Source: Candidatus Syntropharchaeum sp.
GTDB lineage: Archaea > Halobacteriota > Syntropharchaeia > Alkanophagales > Methanospirareceae
Assembly (NCBI GenBank): GCA_016782355.1
Contig: JADHYP010000077.1
Location: 1-6,630 of the forward strand
DNA: 6,630 nucleotides
Reading direction: 5' to 3'
Under the pieces are notes generated by a model that did no database searches, was not told the DNA's origin, and saw only the letters and a program-made list of their open reading frames with translations. Positions 1 to 5,773 of the stretch are shown in pieces. Numbering within the stretch: position 1 is the first letter of the stretch; each line of letters starts with the position of its first letter. The position numbers were made by a program, and so were the translations under genes.

Positions 1-26
1 AAACATCGAATCGCTTTCGCAAGCGT

Positions 27-482
27 TTGACAGAATTATCAATTGAAAAACTTGATGCCATCATTGGAATTAAGGAGAGACATGAACTGGACGATACAGG
101 AAAAATGGCAATCATAAGTGCAGTCCTGAAGACGTGCATGCCCTATTTCTTTGTGGTTGCGTTTTATAGAGTCCGTGGCGAGAACTCGTTGCAAATTGGA
201 CCTTATCAGGGCGAAGTGCTTGCTTGTGGTATAATTCCATACGAAAAGGGCGTTTGCGGTGCTTGTGCTACACGGCAGGAAACCATCATTGTACACGATG
301 TAACAAAGTTCCCGAAGTATATTGCCTGCGATTCGCTCACCAAATCTGAACTCGCTGTGCCTGTAACAAGAGATAACAAATTGATAGCAGTACTGGACGT
401 TGATAGCACCGAATTTGACGCATTCAATGAAGTGGATAAATCATACCTGGAATTGATCGTGAAGACATACTTTGAAAATTGA
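27..482 (+). CDS. msrC: GAF-domain free methionine-(R)-sulfoxide reductase (fRMsr)
   Basis: A 151-residue single GAF domain. The family (EC 1.8.4.14) reduces free methionine-(R)-sulfoxide in the cytoplasm, using cysteine chemistry recycled by thioredoxin. The diagnostic parts are visible: GPYQG (58-62), LAC (C67), GVCG (C77) and ACDS (C101). The three cysteines are spaced 10 and 24 residues apart, as I recall for E. coli MsrC, followed by SELAVPV and a VLDVDS strand near 122-127. C37 and C80 are extra. Length is close to the family's usual 150-165. The start is a TTG without a visible SD; the frame stays open upstream to the window edge, so the true start may lie outside. The TTG start nevertheless gives a normal-length N terminus. 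The catalase follows 117 bp downstream behind its own promoter, suggesting a shared oxidative-stress role but not necessarily one transcript. A generic GAF sensor is unlikely given all three cysteines. Confidence 0.85.
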   Translation: MTELSIEKLDAIIGIKERHELDDTGKMAIISAVLKTCMPYFFVVAFYRVRGENSLQIGPYQGEVLACGIIPYEKGVCGACATRQETIIVHDVTKFPKYIACDSLTKSELAVPVTRDNKLIAVLDVDSTEFDAFNEVDKSYLELIVKTYFEN

Positions 483-552
483 TCTTGATTTTATCAGTGG
501 AAAATTTGAAGTCATACAGAAAAAAATGCAGAAGTTATTTCATATCCTAAAC

Positions 553-562
553 TATTTAAAAG
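553..562 (+). promoter_or_regulatory. Archaeal TATA-like box for the catalase gene
   Basis: TATTTAAAAG, centred near 557, lies about 27 bp before 584. This would start transcription just at the SD and give a leader of roughly 15 nt. The fit to archaeal TATA spacing is good, but AT-rich matches also occur by chance. Confidence 0.45.
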
Positions 563-583
563 TTAGAAAGTAAAAAATGTACC

Positions 584-591
584 AAAGGAGG
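584..591 (+). promoter_or_regulatory. Strong Shine-Dalgarno site of the catalase
   Basis: AAAGGAGG ends 8 nt before the ATG at 600. It is a near-perfect anti-SD match and fixes the catalase start. Confidence 0.85.
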
Positions 592-599
592 ATGACATC

Positions 600-2054
600 A
601 TGAAAGAAAAAAAAGAAAGATATTTGACCACGAACCAGGGTGTCCCAATCACAGACAACCAGAACTCGATGACCGTTGGCGAACGCGGTCCAGTGTTGTT
701 ACAAGACGTCCAGTTTATCGAGAAGATGGCTCACTTTGACAGGGAGCGCATCCCTGAACGGGTTGTCCACGCCAAGGGGGCAGGGGCACACGGCTACTTT
801 CAGGTTTACAAGAGCATGGGACCTTATACGAAGGCGAAATTCCTCCAGGACCCTGATAAAAAGACCCCTGTCTTTGTACGGTTTTCCACGGTAACGGGTG
901 GACGGGGCTCTGCGGATACAGTGCGTGATCCCCGTGGATTTGCCGTTAAGTTCTACACTGAGGAGGGGAACTATGATCTTGTAGGGAACAACTTGCCAGT
1001 ATTTTTCATTCGGGACGCCATTAAGTTCCCGGATATGGTTCATGCCTTCAAGGGCGCACCGGATAGCAATATTCCATCCGCCTCTTCCGCGCATAACCGC
1101 TTTTGGGATTTTATATCCCTGACGCCAGAATCGACCCACATGATTACCTGGCTTTTTTCCGACCGCGGGACGCCGAAAAGCTACCGGATGCAGGAGGGGT
1201 TTGGCGTCAATACCTATGTGTGGGTGAACGCCGAGGGAAAGGCGGTGTATGTGAAATACCACTGGAAACCGAAATTGGGTGTGCAGAACCTTGACCGTCA
1301 TGAAGCAACCCGGTTGGCTGGTGTAGACCCCGATTACCTTACTCGTGACCTCTACGATACGATCGCCAGCGGAGAAGAGGTTGCATACGAACTCAATGTC
1401 CAGTTGATGGATATTGCTGACGAATTGAAACAAAATTTTGATCCACTCGATGCCACAAAGACATGGCCTGAGGATAAATTCCCGTTGATGCCTGTGGGCA
1501 AAATGGTGCTCAATCGCAATCCTGATAACTTCTTCGCCGAAGTGGAGCAGGCGGCTTTCTGTCCCGCCAGCATCGTTCCCGGGATCGAGTTTTCCGATGA
1601 CAAGTTGCTCCAGGGTCGAACATTCTCCTATGCTGATACTCAGCGCTATCGGTTAGGAGCGAACTATCTGCAACTTTCCATCAACCGCCCTTTGGTGCCG
1701 GCCGAGAACAATCAGCGCGATGGAGCCATGCAGTTTGGGGAATTCAGCGGCCAGGTCAATTATGAGCCCAATAGCTTAGCTGGCGGTATGCCTATGGAGG
1801 CTCCGGCGGACCCCTTACGTGTATATCGAGTTGAGGGAGAAGTGACTCGTCGCAAGATCAGCATAACGAATGATTTCGAACAGGCTGGGGAGAGATATCG
1901 TTCCTTGAGCAAGATGGACCAAGAACATCTGGTGGATAACCTCATCGCGGATCTCATGCACATTGACAAACCGATCCAGCAGCGGGTGATTGAGAACCTG
2001 ACAAAGGCTGATCCGGAGTTGGGTAGATCTGTAGCTAAAGGCTTAAAACTTTAA
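600..2054 (+). CDS. katA: Monofunctional heme catalase (small-subunit, KatA type)
   Basis: A 484-residue cytoplasmic heme catalase that converts hydrogen peroxide to water and oxygen; the family is normally tetrameric. The active-site signature spans residues 46-62, with distal His57 in VVHAKG. Ser96 is in RFSTV, the distal Asn130 in DLVGNN, and the proximal heme ligand Tyr344 in RTFSYADTQ (340-348), with Arg340 beside it. Length is typical of small-subunit clade 3 enzymes, and there is no C-terminal flavodoxin-like domain. All catalytic residues are present, so it should be active if heme is available. The ATG is fixed by AAAGGAGG 8 nt upstream. It follows an fRMsr gene and is followed 31 bp after its stop by an attC-like folded element, which raises the possibility of lateral acquisition. 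Bacterial-type catalases are scattered among anaerobic archaea, so transfer is plausible but not shown. The family call is near certain; the exact symbol is a convention. Confidence 0.98.
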   Translation: MKEKKERYLTTNQGVPITDNQNSMTVGERGPVLLQDVQFIEKMAHFDRERIPERVVHAKGAGAHGYFQVYKSMGPYTKAKFLQDPDKKTPVFVRFSTVTGGRGSADTVRDPRGFAVKFYTEEGNYDLVGNNLPVFFIRDAIKFPDMVHAFKGAPDSNIPSASSAHNRFWDFISLTPESTHMITWLFSDRGTPKSYRMQEGFGVNTYVWVNAEGKAVYVKYHWKPKLGVQNLDRHEATRLAGVDPDYLTRDLYDTIASGEEVAYELNVQLMDIADELKQNFDPLDATKTWPEDKFPLMPVGKMVLNRNPDNFFAEVEQAAFCPASIVPGIEFSDDKLLQGRTFSYADTQRYRLGANYLQLSINRPLVPAENNQRDGAMQFGEFSGQVNYEPNSLAGGMPMEAPADPLRVYRVEGEVTRRKISITNDFEQAGERYRSLSKMDQEHLVDNLIADLMHIDKPIQQRVIENLTKADPELGRSVAKGLKL

Positions 2055-2084
2055 CAGATGATGAAGGGAAGGAATCGCTACTGC

Positions 2085-2170
2085 ACCTAACAGCGGATAA
2101 AAGACTACGGTGCTTCGCACCTCCGCCCAAATTGCCGTTGGCAACTTCTTTTATCCGCAAGACGTTATAC
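2085..2170 (+). repeat. attC-like folded element (integron recombination-site candidate)
   Basis: An 86-bp imperfect palindrome. It begins ACCTAAC (2085-2091), matching the R'' consensus RYYYAAC exactly, and ends GTTATAC (2164-2170), one base off the R' consensus GTTRRRY. Between them a perfect 12-bp stem pairs 2093-2104 with 2147-2158. Its interior folds into two small hairpins: GGTGC/GCACC with loop TTC (2109-2121) and TTGCC/GGCAA with loop GTT (2132-2144). The asymmetric spacers (1 nt left, 5 nt right) and size fit the attC range, and its orientation relative to the catalase matches a cassette (gene, then attC). Against it, the long stem shows no extrahelical base and no integrase gene is in view. 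It could instead be a catalase 3' structure or another dispersed palindrome. Confidence 0.45.
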
Positions 2171-2200
2171 AAGAAGTTGTAAGTGTTGAAAGAGGATAGT

Positions 2201-2217
2201 TTTATAGGGTATAAAAG
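2201..2217 (+). promoter_or_regulatory. TATA-like promoter region of dnaK
   Basis: Two overlapping candidates, TTTATA (2201-2206) and TATAAAAG (2210-2217). The first predicts a start near 2230 and a leader of about 23 nt that contains the SD. The second would start at the SD itself. The promoter lies downstream of the attC-like element, so dnaK is likely transcribed independently of the catalase. Confidence 0.45.
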
Positions 2218-2236
2218 CGATATTATAAGTAAATTT

Positions 2237-2241
2237 GGAGG
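2237..2241 (+). promoter_or_regulatory. Shine-Dalgarno site of dnaK
   Basis: GGAGG, 11 nt before the ATG at 2253. The spacing is slightly long but usable, and no other in-frame start fits better. Confidence 0.65.
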
Positions 2242-2252
2242 TTGGTTAAAAG

Positions 2253-4100
2253 ATGGCAAAAACAATAGGTATAGACGTAGGAACGAGCAATTCGGCTGCG
2301 GCTGCGCTGATAGGTGGTAAATCCACGATAATCCCGAGCGCGGAGGGGACGAGCCTTGGCGGTAAAGCATTCCCTTCGTATGTGGCATTTACGAAAGATG
2401 GGCAGATGCTGGTTGGAGAACCCGCGAGAAGACAGGCGGTGTCCAATCCTGAAGGAACGGTGATGGCAATCAAGCGGAAGATGGGCACGGACTATAAGGT
2501 GAAGGTTCAGGGCAAGGAATACACGCCGCAACAAATAACCGCTTTCATTCTTCAAAAGATAAAACGCGATGCCGAAGCATTCCTTGGCGATAAAGTTGAC
2601 AAGGCGGTCCTAACGGTGCCGGCATACTTCAACGACAACCAGAGGACTGCGACGAAGGATGCAGGTGCGATTGCAGGTTTAGAAGTCGTCAGAATAATTA
2701 ACGAGCCCACAGCCGCGGCGCTTGCTTATGGAATTGATAAAACGGAGAAAGAGCAGAAGATTCTGGTCTTCGATTTCGGCGGTGGCACACTCGACGTAAC
2801 GACTATGGAGTTCAGTGAGGGCGTATTCGAGGTCATATCCACGAGTGGCGACACTCAGTTGGGTGGAACGGACATGGATAACGCACTCGTGGATTACGTG
2901 GCGGAAGAGTTCAAGAAGGAATCGGGAATAGACGTGAGAAAGGATAGTATGGCGTTGCAAAGGCTGCGGGAAGCGAGTGAAAAAGCGAAGATAGAACTTT
3001 CCAACGTGCTTCAGACCGATATAAATCTACCGTTCATCACCGCAGACGCTTCGGGACCGAAGCATCTTGTCATGAAACTCACGCGGGCAAAAGTAGAGGA
3101 ACTCGTGCGACCAATAGTAGAAAAATGCAAGGGGTCAATAGACCAGGTACTAAAGGATGCCAAACTCACACCTCGTGACGTCACCAAAATCATATTCGTC
3201 GGTGGACCGACGAGAATGCCAATAGTGCAGAAATTCGTCGAGGAGTTCGTGGGTGTAAAAGGAGAGCGTGGCGTTGACCCGATGGAATGCGTGGCTACGG
3301 GTGCCGGAATACAAGCAGGTGTGCTAACGGGAGAAGTGAAGGACGTGCTGCTGCTGGACGTCACCCCACTCTCGCTTGGCATTGAGACTTTAGGCGGCGT
3401 ATTCACCAAATTGATAGAACGGAACACCACGATTCCCACGCGGAAGGGTGAGACATTTTCGACTGCGGCTGATAATCAAACGAGTGTCGAGATCAACGTC
3501 CTGCAAGGTGAGCGCGAATTTGCGCGCGATAACACTTCCCTGGGGCGGTTCCATCTGATGGATATTCCACCATCGCCAAGAGGCGTGCCTCAGATCGATG
3601 TTACCTTCGACATAGATGCCAATGGTATATTGAATGTCACAGCCAGGGACATGGGCACGGGGAAGCAGCAGGCAATCACCATCACCGCTTCGACCAAACT
3701 ATCCCAAAGTGAGATAGACCGGATGGTTGAGGAGGCAACGCGATTTGAAGAGGAGGATAAAAGGCGTCGTGAAACCGTGGAAACGAAGAATCAAGCGGAG
3801 AATCTCATATATACCACCGAAAGGTCGCTCACGGATTTGGGCGATAAGGTCGCGAGTGACGAACGGACGCGGATAAATGCGATTACAGAACGATTGAAGG
3901 AGACGATAAAGAGCGAAGACGTTCACAAGATACGGGCTGAGATGGACGAATTGACACGTGCATTCCACGCGATTTCAACGCGTGCATATCAACAAGCCGG
4001 GGCACAGTATCAACAACGAGAAGGTCCAAAGGCAAAGGAAGGGGAAAAAGGGAAGGGTCCCGTGGATGCGGAATATAAAGTGATGGATGAGGAGGAATAA
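2253..4100 (+). CDS. dnaK: Molecular chaperone DnaK (Hsp70)
   Basis: A complete 615-residue Hsp70, an ATP-driven cytoplasmic chaperone that binds exposed hydrophobic segments and works with DnaJ and GrpE. The ATPase domain (about 1-362) has phosphate-1 motif [10 protein letters not shown] (5-14), Lys74 in AIKRKMG, signature 2 [11 protein letters not shown] (172-182), Thr201 in GDTQLGG, and signature 3 VGGPTRMP (316-323; Pro replaces the usual Ser). The linker is [15 protein letters not shown] (365-379), followed by the substrate-binding sandwich to about 485, a helical lid, and a polar tail from about 578 ending EYKVMDEEE. The insert of roughly two dozen residues found in proteobacterial DnaKs between AIKR and the PQQI region is absent, as in archaeal and Gram-positive forms. 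Unusually, neither grpE (upstream is catalase) nor dnaJ (downstream is a repeat region) is adjacent. The family call is certain; euryarchaeal origin is inferred. Confidence 0.98.
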   Translation: MAKTIGIDVGTSNSAAAALIGGKSTIIPSAEGTSLGGKAFPSYVAFTKDGQMLVGEPARRQAVSNPEGTVMAIKRKMGTDYKVKVQGKEYTPQQITAFILQKIKRDAEAFLGDKVDKAVLTVPAYFNDNQRTATKDAGAIAGLEVVRIINEPTAAALAYGIDKTEKEQKILVFDFGGGTLDVTTMEFSEGVFEVISTSGDTQLGGTDMDNALVDYVAEEFKKESGIDVRKDSMALQRLREASEKAKIELSNVLQTDINLPFITADASGPKHLVMKLTRAKVEELVRPIVEKCKGSIDQVLKDAKLTPRDVTKIIFVGGPTRMPIVQKFVEEFVGVKGERGVDPMECVATGAGIQAGVLTGEVKDVLLLDVTPLSLGIETLGGVFTKLIERNTTIPTRKGETFSTAADNQTSVEINVLQGEREFARDNTSLGRFHLMDIPPSPRGVPQIDVTFDIDANGILNVTARDMGTGKQQAITITASTKLSQSEIDRMVEEATRFEEEDKRRRETVETKNQAENLIYTTERSLTDLGDKVASDERTRINAITERLKETIKSEDVHKIRAEMDELTRAFHAISTRAYQQAGAQYQQREGPKAKEGEKGKGPVDAEYKVMDEEE

Positions 4101-4116
4101 AAAAGTGCATTTGTTT

Positions 4117-4143
4117 ACCGCCGAGATCACGGAGAGCGCTGAG
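4117..4143 (+). repeat. Dispersed (CACAGAGNN)3-type repeat, copy 1
   Basis: A diverged copy made of three 9-bp units, CGCCGAGAT, CACGGAGAG and CGCTGAGAT, preceded by AC. It is the left end of a mosaic palindrome that begins 16 bp after the dnaK stop. Confidence 0.5.
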
Positions 4144-4149
4144 ATGACG

Positions 4150-4231
4150 TGAAGGTATGAGTTGTGAGTTGTCAGGTGTGAGTAAGCCACACTCCTCAAA
4201 CCGGAACCCTCAAACCTCACACCTACGATGA
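4150..4231. repeat. Inner inverted GTGAG-rich units of the mosaic palindrome
   Basis: The left half carries GAGTTGTGAGTTGT and AGGTGTGAG (4174-4182). The right half carries the exact reverse complement CTCACACCT (4216-4224) and further CCTCAAAC-type units. The units therefore point inward from both sides, nested inside repeat copies 1 and 2. I see no coding potential here. Confidence 0.5.
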
Positions 4232-4262
4232 CTCTATGTGTTCTCTGCGGGCTTTGTGGTGA
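4232..4262 (-). repeat. Dispersed (CACAGAGNN)3-type repeat, copy 2
   Basis: Read on the - strand it contains units CACAAAGCC, CGCAGAGAA and CACATAGAG, preceded by TCAC. It is inverted relative to copy 1 and closes the palindrome at 4117-4262. Confidence 0.6.
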
Positions 4263-4340
4263 ACGATTGCTAAAAGTTTTCGGAATAAAAAGCATATTTA
4301 CACAGATTCCACTGAGTTATTCAATATCGAAAGAAAAATA

Positions 4341-4348
4341 AATTTAAA
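4341..4348 (+). promoter_or_regulatory. TATA-like box before the hicB remnant
   Basis: AATTTAAA is centred about 28 bp before the ATG at 4373, which suggests a leaderless transcript. No SD is visible. A second AT-rich candidate, TTTATAAG, lies nearer the start. Confidence 0.4.
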
Positions 4349-4372
4349 CAAGTAAGTTTATAAGGTATTTGT

Positions 4373-4552
4373 ATGAACAAAAGTGAACCAAAAATGAAGA
4401 CGTATGTTTTTAAAGTGGTGGTTGAACCAGTTGAAATGATAATAGAAGAATTAATCGAAGACGGAGAACCTATACCTGAAGCGCCGGAAGAGGAAGTTCA
4501 GGTTTTCGCTGAACCAAGAGCACTGGTGACAGTCTATGCCGATTGCTTATAG
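4373..4552 (+). pseudogene. HicB-like antitoxin with its core deleted
   Basis: A 59-codon ORF. Residues 8-19 (MKTYVFKVVVEP) look like the first strand of archaeal HicB antitoxins. Residues 20-36 (VEMIIEELIEDGEPIP) look like the helix that comes some 35-40 residues later in the full protein, and FAEPRALVTV near the end matches the usual HicB C terminus. The segment between them, which would carry the CPALPGC-like and TKEEAL-like parts of the partial RNase H fold, is absent, and the reading frame is kept across the join. It could be a pseudogene or a transcribed miniature protein. The ATG at 4373 is preceded by a TATA-like box at leaderless spacing; Met8 (4394) is an alternative start. A HicA-like fragment overlaps its 3' end, preserving hicB-hicA order. 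Identification is from memory of the family. Confidence 0.6.
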
Positions 4553-4619
4553 CAAGTTGCGAAGCTTAACAGCTCCAAAAACATTGAAAGCGATGATTCA
4601 AGCAGTCGCCTGTGTTTGA
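4536..4619 (+). pseudogene. Possible HicA toxin fragment, truncated
   Basis: A 27-codon ORF whose ATG lies inside the HicB-like ORF, overlapping it by 17 nt. HicA proteins are small RNA-targeting toxins of about 60-90 residues that start with a short strand and a segment like LSGKELIKAL. Here LTAPKTLKAMIQA (residues 11-23) occupies that place, then a TGA stop follows. The catalytic region with the conserved His in a GSH motif is absent, and I could not follow it convincingly in the other frames. Its position and overlap support the call more than its sequence does. Chance resemblance cannot be excluded. Confidence 0.35.
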
Positions 4620-4656
4620 AACTACATCCTGCGGGACCGTGCATAAAAGTTTTTAT

Positions 4657-4665
4657 TGCATAAAA
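4657..4665 (+). promoter_or_regulatory. TATA-like box of vapBC, second copy of a direct repeat
   Basis: TGCATAAAA is centred about 27-28 bp before the ATG at 4689, the distance expected for leaderless archaeal transcription. The identical 9-mer occurs at 4640-4648, 17 bp upstream, so there may be two phased promoters or two binding sites. Confidence 0.45.
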
Positions 4666-4686
4666 TCCCACTTATATTTAGTGGGA
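4666..4686. promoter_or_regulatory. Palindromic operator candidate of vapBC
   Basis: A perfect inverted repeat, TCCCACT (4666-4672) and AGTGGGA (4680-4686), around a 7-bp AT centre. It fills the space between the TATA-like box and the vapB start. AbrB-fold antitoxins usually repress their own operons by binding such sites, so autoregulation is a natural reading. Confidence 0.55.
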
Positions 4687-4688
4687 AT

Positions 4689-4922
4689 ATGGAAGCAAGA
4701 ATAGATGCAGAAGGAAGGATTGTGATTCCTCAATCCGTTAGGGAGAAATTGCAAATCAAAGAGGGGATGCTCATATCAATTGAAGAAAAAGAGGATGAAA
4801 TCCTATTAAGACCGAAGAGGGAGAAAAAGCGAAAAATAGAAGATTTCTTTGGTTTAAAAGTGGAAAGAACAGGGAGACCAGAATGGGCAACACCAAAGGA
4901 AATAAAAAGTATCTGGGAGTAG
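4689..4922 (+). CDS. vapB: VapB-type antitoxin, AbrB/MazE fold
   Basis: A 77-residue antitoxin. Residues 1-43 form an AbrB/SpoVT swapped-hairpin DNA-binding domain: ARIDAEGRIVIP (3-14), then VREKLQIKEGM (17-27) and EILLRP (37-42). Residues 44-77 (basic stretch, then EDFFGLKVERTGRPEW and EIKSIWE) are the flexible tail that in this family wraps the PIN toxin and blocks its active site. A longer reading from TTG at 4656 is possible but would cross the palindrome and the promoter. The ATG at 4689 starts the domain directly and sits at leaderless distance from a TATA-like box. The gene overlaps vapC by 40 nt, which implies translational coupling. Predicted autorepression acts through the palindrome at 4666-4686. 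Confidence 0.9.
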   Translation: MEARIDAEGRIVIPQSVREKLQIKEGMLISIEEKEDEILLRPKREKKRKIEDFFGLKVERTGRPEWATPKEIKSIWE

Positions 4923-5332
4923 ATACGAATGTATTGGTGGCTTTCCTGGATAAGGAGCATCCAGACAATTCTAAGACAGAAATATTGGCGGAGCACCGAT
5001 ATAACGCAGTAAATCCAACTATAATCCACGAAGCCTATCACACACTGGTTTATAAGCAAAAATGGAAGCGTGAGGACGCTAAAAATACACTGAGCGATTA
5101 CATAGATTTGAATACAATACTATTCCTGGATCAAACAAAGAAAATCACGAAATTAGGATTGGCGATAGGAGCAAACTACGGATTAGGAGGTAGGGATTCT
5201 CTGATATTAGCGAACTTCATTTCAAATTCGATAGAAATAATGGTGACGTTTGATGGGGAGGTATTGAACGTTAAGGAACTTCAGGAAGAGGGGAAAAGAT
5301 TGGAAATAAAACTGCCTATGGATTTCAATTAA
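4883..5332 (+). CDS. vapC: VapC toxin, PIN-domain ribonuclease
   Basis: A 149-residue PIN-domain protein, slightly above the usual 120-145. The four acidic residues that bind the metal in PIN nucleases are all visible: Asp14 in VDTNVL, Glu50 in IIHEAYHTL, Asp105 in GRDSLILAN and Asp124 in TFDGEVL. VapC toxins are Mg2+- or Mn2+-dependent endoribonucleases that cut structured RNAs such as tRNA or rRNA; the target here cannot be read from sequence. The start lies inside vapB (40-nt overlap), with AGGGAG at 4871-4876 six bases before the ATG. It is paired with an AbrB-type VapB, a common archaeal combination. The toxin looks intact, so the module is likely functional, unlike the two decayed modules on either side. 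It converges with the nucleotidyltransferase gene. Confidence 0.93.
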   Translation: MGNTKGNKKYLGVDTNVLVAFLDKEHPDNSKTEILAEHRYNAVNPTIIHEAYHTLVYKQKWKREDAKNTLSDYIDLNTILFLDQTKKITKLGLAIGANYGLGGRDSLILANFISNSIEIMVTFDGEVLNVKELQEEGKRLEIKLPMDFN

Positions 5333-5343
5333 ATATTTAGATT

Positions 5344-5370
5344 CCTCTGTGCTCTCTGCGTGCTTTGCGA
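5344..5370 (-). repeat. Dispersed (CACAGAGNN)3-type repeat, copy 3
   Basis: Read on the - strand its units are CGCAAAGCA, CGCAGAGAG and CACAGAGG. It lies in the gap between the convergent vapC and nucleotidyltransferase genes. No inverted partner lies close by. Confidence 0.6.
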
Positions 5371-5380
5371 TAAGCAACAA

Positions 5381-5395
5381 GTACAAAAATTTTAA
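5381..5395. terminator. A/T-tract, possible bidirectional terminator
   Basis: ACAAAAATTTTAATC lies between two convergent genes and gives a T-run on either strand. Archaeal termination often uses T-tracts, so this may end both transcripts. The assignment rests on composition and position only. Confidence 0.3.
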
Positions 5396-5773
5396 TCATC
5401 CCCTCTCCCTTTTCCCCTCTTCACGCTTCTTCATACTTCTTACCCGAAATTTATTGAGTTCAATGTCTTTTCCCTCCCGGAAAACATTCTCGATAAACTT
5501 ATTGCCTGCCTCCATCATCCCGCGTATTTCAGTCGTGGTGTAGCCAATAGGTTCAATCTTTTCCAACTTAAAAAAGTATAATTTCGCCTGTCTCTTGAAC
5601 CAGTCATCCGGGAAGTCATCGGATACCAGAAGAAGGTCAATATCGCTGTGCGGATAGAAGTCACCCCTACTCCTCGAGCCAAACAATACCACTCGCTTCA
5701 ATCTAAACTCGCGGTCAACTCTTCTGCAATAATTGATTACTCGCTCTATTATTGAGTCCGTTTCTCCGCCCAT
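5396..5773 (-). CDS. MNT-type nucleotidyltransferase (HEPN-MNT module antitoxin)
   Basis: A 125-residue minimal nucleotidyltransferase of the Pol-beta superfamily. The core motif is clear: FGSRSRGDFYPHSDIDLLLV (31-50), with Gly32-Ser33 for the nucleotide and Asp44 and Asp46 for metal. Glu74 in KIEPIGYT may be the third acidic residue. In HEPN-MNT pairs the MNT protein is the antitoxin, in studied cases adding AMP units to the HEPN RNase; otherwise the substrate is unknown. The ATG follows GGGAGG with 9 nt spacing on the - strand. No intact HEPN gene is adjacent; short HEPN-like fragments lie directly upstream. The tail from about residue 113 (SMKKREEGKRERG) is encoded by a purine-rich simple stretch and looks like eroded DNA read through after the domain end. 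It may be an orphan antitoxin or a free-standing transferase. Confidence 0.85.
   Translation of the reverse strand: MGGETDSIIERVINYCRRVDREFRLKRVVLFGSRSRGDFYPHSDIDLLLVSDDFPDDWFKRQAKLYFFKLEKIEPIGYTTTEIRGMMEAGNKFIENVFREGKDIELNKFRVRSMKKREEGKRERG

Noticed and set aside
12..25. Small hairpin CGCTT/AAGCG at the left edge
   Set aside because: A five-bp stem inside a frame that is open to the window edge; it is probably coding sequence.
547..566. Possible PerR-like inverted repeat before the catalase (CTAAACT...AAGTTAG)
   Set aside because: Only 5 of 7 arm positions pair, and it overlaps the AT-rich TATA-like region, so it is too weak to call.
699..1433. Long minus-strand ORF (244 codons) opposite the catalase
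   Set aside because: It lies wholly antisense to a catalase with every catalytic residue intact, and its translation shows no family features. It is a shadow of the catalase codon pattern.
2093..2158. Simple intrinsic terminator for the catalase
   Set aside because: The 12-bp stem is not followed by a T-run, and the conserved-looking end boxes and branched interior fit a recombination-type site at least as well. It remains an alternative in the feature entry.
4117..4262. CRISPR array
   Set aside because: The repeat units are 7-9 bp and contiguous or inverted. There are no regular spacers of 30-40 bp and no cas genes.
4656..4688. TTG extension adding 11 residues to VapB
   Set aside because: The extension would translate the TATA-like box and the operator palindrome, and it has no SD. 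The AbrB domain begins right at the ATG at 4689.
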